A DNA stretch of 62,534 nucleotides from Verrucomicrobiota bacterium (GTDB taxonomy: Bacteria > Verrucomicrobiota > Verrucomicrobiia > Opitutales > Opitutaceae). Under the pieces are notes generated by a model. It was not told where the DNA came from and made no database searches. It saw only the letters and a program-made list of their open reading frames with translations. The DNA is taken from NCBI GenBank assembly GCA_016222805.1, contig JACRQG010000050.1, forward strand, positions 1 through 62,534, read 5' to 3'. A program made the translations under genes and the position numbers. Below, piece after piece: positions 43,564-52,223 of this stretch. Numbering within the stretch: position 1 is the stretch's first letter; every line of letters starts with the position of its first letter.

Positions 43564-44913
43564 TCACGCTCCCGCTGGCACGATCGCGCCGTGGCGGGTG
43601 AGTTCGCGGCGCAGCTCCGCCAGCGGCACCTGGCCGGGCGAGACGCCGGCCTTCGCGGCGAGCGCGGCATTGGCACCGGCGGCCTGACCCATCCCCATGC
43701 AGGAGGCCTGCACGCGCAGCGCGGAATTCGCCAGGCGATCGCTGGACACGCAACGGCCGGCGACGAGGAGGTTGCGGCTTCCCTTCGGGATCAGCGCGCC
43801 GCGCGGCACGGTCGGCACCACCCCTTCCTGCAGGTGTTTGGGCTTCACGCCGCCTTCGAAGTGCAGATCGATCGGGTAGAAGGAATGCGCCACGGCGTCG
43901 GCAAACACACGACCGCCCTCGTAGTCCTCCACCGTGATCACCGTCTCGCCGACGATCCGGTAGGTCTCGCGGATGCCCGCCTCGGGCTGGAGGCGTTCGA
44001 TCTTCATCAGGGCGAGCGCCGGTTCCTGCTGCAGGAAACGCAGCACCCGCAGCAGCGCCTGCCGGCCGGCGATGTTCGTCTGCGTGTGCGATTCGGAGGT
44101 CGTGCCGTCGGCACCGGGGATGTGGTTGCCACTCTCGCCGCCCTTGCCCAGCCAGCCGGCGATGCTGCCGTTGAGATCCGTGCGCTGCAGCGTTCCCGCC
44201 TTAACAGCCGCGGCGTGTTTCGCCTGCAACGCTTTCAGCACGGCGGGGTCGAGGGCCGCCGGGTCATAGCCGCCGACGCGGTAGATCAGCGTTCCGGGTT
44301 GCCGCGTTTCCTCCCGCATCCGGGAAAAGCCCGCGAGTCCGACCGCCGTGGCGCTGCCGGTGCAGTCCACGAGCTGCTTTGCCGTCACGTCGACGATCGT
44401 GCCCTTGCCCACCAGCCGCACGCGCCAGCCGCCGTCAGCCTCTTCGACCGAAAGCGGCGACTCGTAATAGCGCAGCTGCACGCCGGCCAACCCGCAGGCC
44501 TCCTCGGCCAGCGCCGCGTAGAGCTGGCCGTTGATGCGCACCTGGTGCCGCCAGTGCTGGCGGCCGGTGGGCACGGTGAAATCCGGCACGGCGTCGTTGT
44601 TCAGCTCGGCCGTCTTCTTCACCAGCTCCCAGCCGATGCCGGCGATGACCTGCTTGCCCCAGGCGTGGAACAAGCCCGGGAAATCCACGCCGCCGGTCGT
44701 GGTCGTGCCGCCGAGCTGGCTGCCGGCCTCGACCAGGATGGTCTTCGCGCCGAGCCGGCCCGCCTGGATCGCGGCGATCGCTCCGGCGGAGCCACCGCCG
44801 ATCACCAGCACGTCGGTCGCGACCCGGCGCACGGTCGGGGGCGGTGTCGCGGCGACGAGGACGCTGCCGGCGGGAAGGGCACCGAGACTGGCGAGGAAAT
44901 GACGGCGTTTCAT
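43564..44913 (-). CDS. FAD-dependent oxidoreductase with Tat-like signal
   Basis: A 449-residue flavoprotein. The N-terminus MKRRHFLASLGALPAGSVLVAA carries a twin-arginine-type signal. The Rossmann FAD site follows at about 34-60 (DVLVIGGGSAGAIAAIQAGRLG, ILVEAGSQLGGTTTTGG). Further blocks are QLVDCTGSATAVGLAG, ETYRIVGETVITVEDYEGG, SFYPIDLHFEGG and the late FAD-binding LLVAGRCVSSDRLANSALRVQ. It belongs to the PF12831-type family common in Verrucomicrobia and Planctomycetes. It may oxidise a sugar or related polyol in the periplasm, but the substrate is unknown. It sits between two TBDR genes, 75 bp after the first. Confidence 0.89.
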   Translation of the reverse strand: MKRRHFLASLGALPAGSVLVAATPPPTVRRVATDVLVIGGGSAGAIAAIQAGRLGAKTILVEAGSQLGGTTTTGGVDFPGLFHAWGKQVIAGIGWELVKKTAELNNDAVPDFTVPTGRQHWRHQVRINGQLYAALAEEACGLAGVQLRYYESPLSVEEADGGWRVRLVGKGTIVDVTAKQLVDCTGSATAVGLAGFSRMREETRQPGTLIYRVGGYDPAALDPAVLKALQAKHAAAVKAGTLQRTDLNGSIAGWLGKGGESGNHIPGADGTTSESHTQTNIAGRQALLRVLRFLQQEPALALMKIERLQPEAGIRETYRIVGETVITVEDYEGGRVFADAVAHSFYPIDLHFEGGVKPKHLQEGVVPTVPRGALIPKGSRNLLVAGRCVSSDRLANSALRVQASCMGMGQAAGANAALAAKAGVSPGQVPLAELRRELTRHGAIVPAGA

Positions 44914-44988
44914 GGGGAAAGAGGGGGAAGGCAGGGTTGAGAAGAAGGAAGCGGCTACGGCCGCGCACCGGGCGCGGGTCCGGGGCGG

Positions 44989-47982
44989 TCAGAAGGTCGA
45001 ACGCACACCGACCGTCGGCGTCACGCCGAACTTCTGGTAGAACAACGCGGCCGCGGGGGTGTCGCCGACCTTCTGCATCCGGAGGAAGGGCTCGTTGAGC
45101 ACATTCCGCACGCTGAAGAAGGCGAGGATCCTGGGCGCGAGCCGGAACGAGCCGCCGACGTCGACGTTGATCCGGTTCCGCTGGTACTGCGTGTTGGCGG
45201 CGTTGATCGGCCGCGACGACGCCCAGTTCATGTTGGCATACAGCTGGCCGCGACGGTGTGCATAGTTCAGGCCCGCCGACACCAGGTGGGGCGACATGTT
45301 GGCCACGATCACCTGGGCGTAGTTTCGCGTGTAATTGGCCCGCACACCGAAACCCGACCACGGCCGCGGCAGGAACGAGAGGCTCTGGCTGTACTCCAGC
45401 TCCATCCCGCGCACCCGCACGTCGTTCTCGCTCTGTGTGGTGGTGATGAAGGTGTAGCCGTCGTACAGTCGCTCGCCCGGCGCGAACTCCTCGCTGCCGA
45501 TCCGCGTGCCGGTCTGGTGCAGGCCCTCGATGTCGTTCTGGAAGAAGTTCACCGCCGCCACCCCAATCGGCTCGAAGTAGCGTGCCAGCCGCACGGAGAA
45601 GTTGTCGGAGTATTCGGGCTTCAGGTTCACATTGGGCGCATTCACGGTCAGCAGATCGTCGTCGACGATCCACACCCCGGCGAGAGAGGTCACCGACGGG
45701 CGCCGGATGGTGCGGCTGAAACCCACCTGCAGATCGAGCTGGCGGGTCAGGTTGTATTTCACGGCTGCGCTGGGGAACAGGTTGTCGTAACCGCCGGTGC
45801 GGTGGATCTTCGGCCGCGACAGGTACTGGTACTGCAGGCCGGGGATGGTGGTGGCGCGGCCGCCCGAAACGGCGTAACCCGCCGCCCGGGTTTCGCTCGA
45901 CGATCGGACATCAAACTCCAGCGCGTCCGTTTCCGTCTCCTCGCGCCGCAGGCCCGCGCGGAGGTTGACCGCCCCGATTCGGGTCGTGCCCATGAGATAG
46001 AACGCCGTGATGCTCTCCTCGAAGTCCCGCTCGTTCGCGATCGCCGCATTGTAGAAGTTGGTCGCCGTCACCCGGGATTCGAAGTCGCCCGGCCGCTCGC
46101 GAAACGCCCGGCCGATCCGTTTGAGGTCGGGCAGGAACACGCCGGCTCCGGAGAGCGACGCGGTGTGCATGCCCTGCGCGCTGAAATCCAGATCCAGCGG
46201 CGACCGGTAGTCGCGCCACTGCCCGACGCCGGCGCCCGGGCCGACGTAGGCGTAGTTCGAGGCCTCGCGGCGATTCGCGTAGGCCCGCGTCTCCTGTTTC
46301 CACTTGGCCCCGGCCTTCCACTCCACCGGAAGGAGTCGGTGCGTTCGCAGGGTCACGATGCCCTCGCCCGTCTGGAGCCGGTTGTCCGCGAAGCGCCCAT
46401 CCTCGAAGGTGAGCACGGGGGCGGAATAGAGCGCCCCGTTGTTCCAGTCCCCGCCGGCCGTCTGCGTGATCCGCCAGTCGCCGGCCTTCAGCGCGGAACG
46501 TTCCGCGTTGAATCGCACCCCGGCTAGCGCCACGCCGCCCGAAGTGTACGCGGAATCGCGATACTGCATCGGATTGTAGGCGCTGACCGAATCCGAGATC
46601 CCGAACCTCCCCTCCACCGTCAGATCACCGCGGGTGTACGTGAACCGCGGCGAGTAGGACTTGCCGTTGCCGACCTTGGCGATGGCGAGGGGCGTCACCG
46701 TCACCGTCCCGTTGGCGGTCGTGGTGAAACGCGTCAGCGGATCCCCGCCGCCCAGCGCCGCCGCCGAGCCGCGCGTCCCGGTGTTGAAGTTCACGCTCCG
46801 CTGCCCCGACCACACGTCGGAGTGGTTGTACATCACGCCCAGCGACAGCACGAGGTGGGGCGTGGCCTTGTAGTCGGCCGACAGCGAAGCGGCGAAGCGC
46901 TCCACCGTCTGGAGGATCTGCTGCGCGTTGATCGCCGTCAGCACCATTGGCTCCGGCGAGGCCGCGGTCGGCGTGAAGTTGTACGTCATCGTGGTCGGAG
47001 CGCGCTGGATGTAGGAATTCGACCCGCTCACACCCAGGACCACACCGAGGCGCCGGTTCAGGAAGAGGTCCGAATACTCGAACTGGGCGCTCGGCAGAAT
47101 CTTGCGCTGCCGATCGTCGCCCGGGCCGAAACCGCGTCCAAGCGTGAGGTGTTCGGAGTGGCCGGTGAGGCTGAACGAGGCCGACACCCGCCGGCCCTCG
47201 CGATCGAAGGCCCGCTTGGTCTTCAGGTTGACCGTGCCCGCCGGCGAACTCGCGTCCACGTCCGCACTCACCGTCTTGGATACCTCGACGGACTCCATCG
47301 CGCTGAGCGACACCTGCTCGAAACTGAATCCGCGCGACACGCCCTCCGCGTTGGCGCTGGGGTAGTTCATGCCATCGACCGTGACGCCCGCATACTCCGT
47401 GCCCAGGCCCCGAAGCGAGACATAGCGCACCGTGCCGTCGAGCGAATCGTAGTCGACGCCGGGCAGGTGCTTGAGGAATTCGCCGACATTGCCCTCCGCC
47501 ACGTCACCCAAGGCATCCGCCGAGACGCTGTTGGTGATGTTCATCGAACTGCGCTGCTCCATGATCGCCTTGGCGTTGCCTTCCCGCTGGCTCGCGACCA
47601 CGAACGCGCCGAGCTTTACCGTGCCGTCCCCGGCCTCTGCCAGCGTCGTCCGCAGTTCGAAATCGCGGGTCACGGTCTCGCCGGGGGCGAGGCGCAGGGT
47701 CGCCGTCACCGGATGAAACCCGGTGAAACTCACCCGCAGCGACACCTCGCCTGGCGCCACGCCGCTGAGGCGGTAGATGCCGCCGTCGCCGGAGGTGACG
47801 GACGGACCGCCCACGATGTGCACCTCCGCGTTGCGCAGGAACTCGCCCGCCGCCGGGTGGGAGATCCGGCCGGTGATCGTGGCGGTGCCTCCGGCCGGCT
47901 CCGACGCCGCCGCGGAACCCAGGGAAGCGAGGACCAGCGCGAACCAGCTTTTCAGGATGAGGGGGAAGGGGCGGGGGTTCAT
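44989..47982 (-). CDS. TonB-dependent receptor with N-terminal carboxypeptidase-regulatory-like domain
   Basis: A 997-residue outer-membrane transporter. Signal peptide MNPRPFPLILKSWFALVLASLGSAAAS is followed by a regulatory-like domain at about 33-110 (TITGRISHPAAGEFLRNAEV, YRLSGVAPGEVSLRVSFTGF). The probable TonB box lies in TVKLGAFVVASQREGN. The plug has NVGEFLKHLPGVDYDSLDG, YVSLRGLGTEYAGVTVDGM and SPAGTVNLKTKRAFDREG. The C-terminus is VGVRSTF. It heads the minus-strand cluster of receptor, FAD oxidoreductase and receptor. Its N-terminal design is shared with the receptors at 31048, 34255 and 48617, but sequence through the barrel is more distant. Confidence 0.92.
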   Translation of the reverse strand: MNPRPFPLILKSWFALVLASLGSAAASEPAGGTATITGRISHPAAGEFLRNAEVHIVGGPSVTSGDGGIYRLSGVAPGEVSLRVSFTGFHPVTATLRLAPGETVTRDFELRTTLAEAGDGTVKLGAFVVASQREGNAKAIMEQRSSMNITNSVSADALGDVAEGNVGEFLKHLPGVDYDSLDGTVRYVSLRGLGTEYAGVTVDGMNYPSANAEGVSRGFSFEQVSLSAMESVEVSKTVSADVDASSPAGTVNLKTKRAFDREGRRVSASFSLTGHSEHLTLGRGFGPGDDRQRKILPSAQFEYSDLFLNRRLGVVLGVSGSNSYIQRAPTTMTYNFTPTAASPEPMVLTAINAQQILQTVERFAASLSADYKATPHLVLSLGVMYNHSDVWSGQRSVNFNTGTRGSAAALGGGDPLTRFTTTANGTVTVTPLAIAKVGNGKSYSPRFTYTRGDLTVEGRFGISDSVSAYNPMQYRDSAYTSGGVALAGVRFNAERSALKAGDWRITQTAGGDWNNGALYSAPVLTFEDGRFADNRLQTGEGIVTLRTHRLLPVEWKAGAKWKQETRAYANRREASNYAYVGPGAGVGQWRDYRSPLDLDFSAQGMHTASLSGAGVFLPDLKRIGRAFRERPGDFESRVTATNFYNAAIANERDFEESITAFYLMGTTRIGAVNLRAGLRREETETDALEFDVRSSSETRAAGYAVSGGRATTIPGLQYQYLSRPKIHRTGGYDNLFPSAAVKYNLTRQLDLQVGFSRTIRRPSVTSLAGVWIVDDDLLTVNAPNVNLKPEYSDNFSVRLARYFEPIGVAAVNFFQNDIEGLHQTGTRIGSEEFAPGERLYDGYTFITTTQSENDVRVRGMELEYSQSLSFLPRPWSGFGVRANYTRNYAQVIVANMSPHLVSAGLNYAHRRGQLYANMNWASSRPINAANTQYQRNRINVDVGGSFRLAPRILAFFSVRNVLNEPFLRMQKVGDTPAAALFYQKFGVTPTVGVRSTF

Positions 47983-48172
47983 GGTTTGAGCACGCGATGA
48001 GAGATCGGACGAGGAGTCCGCCGCGGGGAAGAACCCACGGGATCAGCCTACGGAAGGCAATCAGTTCGACGTGCTGTCGGTGCAAAGGAAATCTCACGCG
48101 TTCGCGTCGCGATCGCCGCCCGCGTCCGGGCGAGGTCTTGCCGACGAGTTTCCAACGCGCTTGGTCAGGACC

Positions 48173-48229
48173 GGAATCGTGAATTCGCGGGCGGCCGTCA
48201 TTCCCGTTCGCGAACTACGCCACGATTCC
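48173..48229. repeat. Inverted repeat with perfect 9-bp ends
   Basis: GGAATCGTG at 48173-48181 is exactly inverted as CACGATTCC at 48221-48229. Inside, AATTCGCGGG faces CCCGTTCGCGAACT, extending the arms imperfectly. The element is 57 bp long and non-coding. It differs from the REP families, so it may be a separate small repeat or a regulatory hairpin. Confidence 0.55.
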
Positions 48230-48248
48230 ATGCGGTCTTCGCGGTTGA

Positions 48249-48274
48249 GGCCGGCCTCAGCGAGGCCGGCTACA
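48249..48274 (-). repeat. REP palindrome, family A (GTAG head)
   Basis: On the minus strand it reads TGTAGCCGGCCTCGCTGAGG followed by CCGGCC. The stem GCCGGCCTC/GAGGCCGGC is perfect with a 3-base loop. Confidence 0.82.
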
Positions 48275-48363
48275 TCAGACAATGTCTCGTTCGTTGGTTG
48301 CGGCTTTGTGCGCCGTGCGGAAGGTCTGCGGCCGAGTTACGTCGAGTGCTCCTGATTGGGATT

Positions 48364-48446
48364 CCCTGTGGGCGGCGCGAACCTGCCCCGCGCAAGGCCG
48401 GCGCGGTCACGAAAGGTGCGGGGCGTGGTCGCCCCGCCCACAGGAG
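48364..48446. repeat. BIME-like inverted REP pair, family B
   Basis: Opposed arms begin CCTGTGGGCGGCGCGAACCT on the plus strand and CCTGTGGGCGGGGCGACCAC on the minus strand. Both close with GCCCCGC. Each single arm is itself palindromic, and the arms together could form a large hairpin. Confidence 0.8.
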
Positions 48447-48616
48447 GGCAGCAGGATTAATCAGGGGCGGTGGGTCGCTAAAGGCGGACACCCTTTCCGT
48501 GGATAGTAAGGACGCCGGTTCGCGATGCGCGATTGGACTCCGCTCGGCGTTCGGGCCGAAAGGGAACTTGATTCGGCCGGGACGGGACCCGAGGTTCGTT
48601 CCGCACCTCACCTGAC

Positions 48617-51600
48617 ATGCTGCACCCCGTCCGCCCCGCCCCTGGGATCCTTTGCCAGCGCCTGCTCCGCCTTTTCCTGTTGATTGCGACCGCCGTCGTC
48701 GCTTCGGCCCAAGCACCCGTGCCCGCCACGATCGAGGGCCGCGTGCTCAACGTCCGCTCGGGCGAGTACGTCGAGGGCGCGCGCCTTACCGTCGAGGGCA
48801 CGACCCTGGAGGCGTTCACCGACTCGGCCGGACAGTACCGCATCACCGGCGTGACGGCCGGCACGGTCCGGCTCCGCGCTTTCTACACCGGGCTGGTGCC
48901 GCTCACGGAGACGATCACCGTCCCTCCCGGCGCCGTGGTGCAGCGGGATCTCGGTCTCGCAACGCCCGGCGATCCGGCGCGGCCCGCGGCGCCCGACGCC
49001 CCGGTGCGTCTCGACACCTTCGTGGTCGGCGTCTCCCGCGAGATGGCGGCGTCGGCCCTCGCGATCAACGAGCAGCGCTTCGCGCCCAACATCAAGAACG
49101 TCCTCTCGACCGACGAGTTCGGCTTCGTCGCCGAAGGCAATGCGGCGGACTTCCTCAAGTTCCTGCCCGGGATCACCATCGAGAGCTCCGGTGGCAACTC
49201 CCGCGACGTTTCGATCAACGGCGTGCCCTCCGCCAACGTCCCGATCACCCTCGACGGCTTCAGCGTCGCCAGCGCGGGCGTGGGCAACACCAACACCGGC
49301 CGCGCGGTGGCGATGGACATGATGTCGGTCAACAACCTCTCGCGGATGGAGGTTGAGTATTCGCCGACGCCCGAGTCGCCCGGCGCCGCGCTCGCCGGCC
49401 TCGTGAACATGGTCCCGCGCAGCGCATTCGAGCGCGCCCGACCCAGCCTGAACACGAGCGTGTTTCTGGTCATGCGCGGCTCGGAGCACGACCTGCACCG
49501 CACGCCCGGACCACGCCTCACGCCGTCGCGCAAGGTCGACCCGGGTTTCGATTTCACCTATGTCGCGCCGCTGAGCCGGAACTTCGGTTTCACCCTGTCG
49601 GGCGGCACCTCGACCAACTTCTCGCCCGAGCCCCTCACCCAGATGACGTGGCGCGGGGTCTCCGCCGCGACCAACGGCGCCGCGTACCCCCATACGACGC
49701 CGGATCGACCCTACCTCACCGGTTGGGACTACCGCGACGGCACCAAGGTGACCACGCGCAACGCCCTCGGCCTCACGCTCGACTTCCGCCTTTCGCGCAA
49801 CGACCGGCTTTCCCTCGGCTACCAGTACTCGTACTTCCACCTCTACGCCTCCCAGCACACGCTGGGTTTCGCGATCACGCGCGTCCTGCCGGGCGACTTC
49901 TCCGTCGCCACCACGCGCAGCGCGCCGGGCGGGGCCGAACTGCAGCTCTCCAATCTCGTCCGCGACCGGCACAATCGGACCTCGATGCCGACGCTGGTCT
50001 GGCGGCACGACGGCCCGATCTGGCGCGGTGACCTCGGCCTCGCCGTCTCGATCTCGACCAACGCCAACCGCGACATCGACAAGGGCCAGTTTAACACCAC
50101 CACCGGTTTCCGGCGCAACCTCACCATGACCTTCGCCGGCATGCTCGAGGACCGGCCGGAGCGCGTCACCGTCACCGACAACGCCACCGGCGCGGTCATC
50201 GATCCCTACGCCATCACCGGCAAGACATTCGCCACGGCTACCGCGATCCAGAATGACACCTCCGACCTGCAGCGCACCTTTTACGCCAACCTCGCCCGCG
50301 ATCTGCCCGGCCGGCTGCCGGTGCGCGTGAAGGCCGGCCTCCACGTGCGCCAGTCGCAACGCGACAATCGCAACCAAAACTCCGGCTGGACCTTCCTCGG
50401 GGCCGACGGCAACGCCGCCACCGACGAGAGCGCGGCCACCTTCCTCGATCCGGTCTACGCCGCGCGCGGCGCCTTCGGCCTGCCCGCGATCAACGGCATC
50501 AGCAACGCCCTCACGTGGCGCCACTACCAGGCCAACCCCGCGCAGTATTCGCTCAACCTCAACAACGAGTACCGCTCGATCGTCACCGCCTCCAAGTGGG
50601 CCGAGGAAATCGTTTCCTCCGGATACTTCCGCGCCGATGCCAGCCTGCTCGATCGGCGCCTCCGCCTCACCGGGGGCCTCCGTGCCGAGCAGACCAACAT
50701 CGAGGCCCAGGGCCCGCTCAACGATCCTACCCGCAACTACCAGCGCGATGCGGCCGGCCGGGTGCTGCGCAGTTCCACCGGCGCACCGCTGCTCCTCGTG
50801 CCGACCGCCAACGCCCTGGGCGTATCGCAGCTCACGTTCCTCGAGCGCGGGGCGCAGGCGTCCAAGGAGTACCTGCGGCTCTTCCCGAGCCTGAACGCGA
50901 GTTACAGCATCCGCGAAAACCTCGTGGCCCGCGCCGCCCTCTATCGCTCGGTCGGCCGGCCGGATTTCAACCAGTATGCGGGCGGCGTCACGCTGCCGGA
51001 CTCCGAGGCCATTCCCAGCCAGGGCAACCGGATCGTCGTCAACAACGTCGGCATCAAGGCCTGGAGTGCGGACACCCTCAATCTGCGGCTCGAGTATTAC
51101 TTCGCCGGCGTCGGCCAGATCTCGCTCAACGCGTTTCGCCGCGACTTCAAGAACTTCTTCGGCGGCTCGCGCTTCCCCGCCACGCCCGAGTTCCTCGCCC
51201 TGTACGACATCGATCCCGAGGTCTACGGGCGCTTCGACGTCGAGACCCAGTACAACGTGCCCGGCACCGTCCGCATGGAGGGTTCGAGCCTGAACTACAA
51301 GCAGGCGCTGACGTTCCTGCCCGCCTGGGCGCGCGGCGTGCAGGTGTTCGCCAACGCCACGTCGCAGCGCCGGACCGGCGCGCTGGTGGGCAACTCGGGC
51401 TTCAACTTCTTCCCGCGCAGCGGCAGCTGGGGCGTCAGCCTGACGCGCCCGCGCTACTCCGTGCGCCTCAATTGGAATTATCGCGGCGAGCGGCGTGGTG
51501 CCGCCACGACGGGCGCCAGCATCGGAGCCGACACCTACACCTGGGTGCCGGAGCGCGTGACGCTCGATGCCCAGGCCGAATGGATGTTCTGGCGCCGCTA

Positions 51601-51745
51601 TGCCGTTTTCGGCAGCCTGCGCAATCTCACCAACGAGAAGGAGGACAATCACCTCTACGGTCCGCTGACGCCGACCGAGGCCCGTTTCCGCAACCGCATC
51701 GACTACGGCTCCCTCTGGACCTTCGGCGTCCGGGGCACGTTCTGA
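48617..51745 (+). CDS. TonB-dependent receptor with N-terminal carboxypeptidase-regulatory-like domain (paralogue of 31048-34218)
   Basis: A 1042-residue outer-membrane transporter. The signal region ends near residue 34 (VVASAQAP), followed by a regulatory-like domain (TIEGRVLNVRSGEYVEGARL, YRITGVTAGTVRLRAFYTG). The probable TonB box lies in PVRLDTFVVGVSRE. Plug blocks include NAADFLKFLPGITIESSGGN, DVSINGVPSANVPITLDGF and ALAGLVNMVPRSAFERARP. The C-terminus is FGVRGTF. It shares many blocks with the receptor at 31048 (AINEQRFAPN, YSPTPESPG, RAEQTNI, PLNDPTRNYQRDA), so the two arose by duplication. It stands alone on its strand; its nearest functional partners are the receptor and oxidoreductase genes across the divergent promoter region. 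Confidence 0.93.
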   Translation: MLHPVRPAPGILCQRLLRLFLLIATAVVASAQAPVPATIEGRVLNVRSGEYVEGARLTVEGTTLEAFTDSAGQYRITGVTAGTVRLRAFYTGLVPLTETITVPPGAVVQRDLGLATPGDPARPAAPDAPVRLDTFVVGVSREMAASALAINEQRFAPNIKNVLSTDEFGFVAEGNAADFLKFLPGITIESSGGNSRDVSINGVPSANVPITLDGFSVASAGVGNTNTGRAVAMDMMSVNNLSRMEVEYSPTPESPGAALAGLVNMVPRSAFERARPSLNTSVFLVMRGSEHDLHRTPGPRLTPSRKVDPGFDFTYVAPLSRNFGFTLSGGTSTNFSPEPLTQMTWRGVSAATNGAAYPHTTPDRPYLTGWDYRDGTKVTTRNALGLTLDFRLSRNDRLSLGYQYSYFHLYASQHTLGFAITRVLPGDFSVATTRSAPGGAELQLSNLVRDRHNRTSMPTLVWRHDGPIWRGDLGLAVSISTNANRDIDKGQFNTTTGFRRNLTMTFAGMLEDRPERVTVTDNATGAVIDPYAITGKTFATATAIQNDTSDLQRTFYANLARDLPGRLPVRVKAGLHVRQSQRDNRNQNSGWTFLGADGNAATDESAATFLDPVYAARGAFGLPAINGISNALTWRHYQANPAQYSLNLNNEYRSIVTASKWAEEIVSSGYFRADASLLDRRLRLTGGLRAEQTNIEAQGPLNDPTRNYQRDAAGRVLRSSTGAPLLLVPTANALGVSQLTFLERGAQASKEYLRLFPSLNASYSIRENLVARAALYRSVGRPDFNQYAGGVTLPDSEAIPSQGNRIVVNNVGIKAWSADTLNLRLEYYFAGVGQISLNAFRRDFKNFFGGSRFPATPEFLALYDIDPEVYGRFDVETQYNVPGTVRMEGSSLNYKQALTFLPAWARGVQVFANATSQRRTGALVGNSGFNFFPRSGSWGVSLTRPRYSVRLNWNYRGERRGAATTGASIGADTYTWVPERVTLDAQAEWMFWRRYAVFGSLRNLTNEKEDNHLYGPLTPTEARFRNRIDYGSLWTFGVRGTF

Positions 51746-51794
51746 GCCTGACGTCGGCCTCGGTAGAGCGCCGCAACCCAAGGTGGGATCTCCT

Positions 51795-51882
51795 GGTAGG
51801 GCGGCGAGTCCCTTCGCCGCCGCAGATCCGGTCGCCACCCCTGCTGGCCGTCACTGGCGCGGAACGGAGTCCGCGCCCTACC
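51795..51882. repeat. BIME-like inverted REP pair, family C (GTAGGGCG heads)
   Basis: The left copy reads GGTAGGGCGGCGAGTCCCTT and then CGCCGCC. The right copy, on the minus strand, reads GGTAGGGCGCGGACTCCGTT and then CCGCGCC. The head GTAGGGCG and the 'TCC.TT' loop are kept while the stem bases change in matched pairs. Confidence 0.8.
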
Positions 51883-52028
51883 TCTGCCGTAGAATCGTCG
51901 CAAAGCGGTACGGCTTGGATCGAGGATAACACACCTTGGAGGTAGGATGTTCGCACCCTGCTGGCCGGAGTGAACTCGCGCCAAAGCCGCCATGGCGAAC
52001 CGCTTCGGGCTGTTTCATGAAGATCCTG

Positions 52029-52104
52029 TTGTAGCCGGGGGCGCCGACCCCGGCCGACACGTTCCATCTCCCGGTTCGGGCCGGCCTCGGCGAGGCCGGC
52101 TACA
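52029..52104. repeat. Head-to-head REP pair, families D and A
   Basis: The left copy (52029-52055) reads TTGTAGCCGGGGGCGCCGAC and then CCCGGCC. The right copy (52079-52104, minus strand) reads TGTAGCCGGCCTCGCCGAGG and then CCGGCC. Both share the TGTAGCCGG head, and stem bases differ in a compensating way. Confidence 0.82.
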
Positions 52105-52223
52105 TCCGGCAGTGTCTCGCGTGGCGGATTGCATCCGGGTTGGCGACAACGCGGTCCTCGGGCGGCGAGGCTTTCGCCTTCGGCTCCAGCGCGGCCACAG
52201 AAGAAGTGAAAGGGCTCTACACG

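Larger units (their letters stand above)
47983..48616. other. Divergent intergenic region with several repeats
   Basis: This 634-bp gap is the largest in the window and separates two divergent TBDR genes, so it should carry two promoters. It holds an inverted repeat at 48173-48229, a family A REP at 48249-48274 and a BIME-like REP pair at 48364-48446. No small gene with a credible start and composition was found. No LacI-type operator was seen. Confidence 0.55.
51746..52223. other. Convergent intergenic region with two REP pairs
   Basis: This 478-bp gap lies between the 3' ends of a TBDR gene (plus) and a sulfatase gene (minus). It holds an inverted REP pair at 51795-51882 (family C) and a mixed pair at 52029-52104. 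No gene was seen. Such positions, between converging genes, are typical for REP elements. Confidence 0.6.

Noticed and set aside
48608-51838. A 1076-codon minus-strand open frame antisense to the TBDR at 48617
   Set aside because: Same artefact. Both ends coincide with the receptor gene and no recognisable protein features appear.
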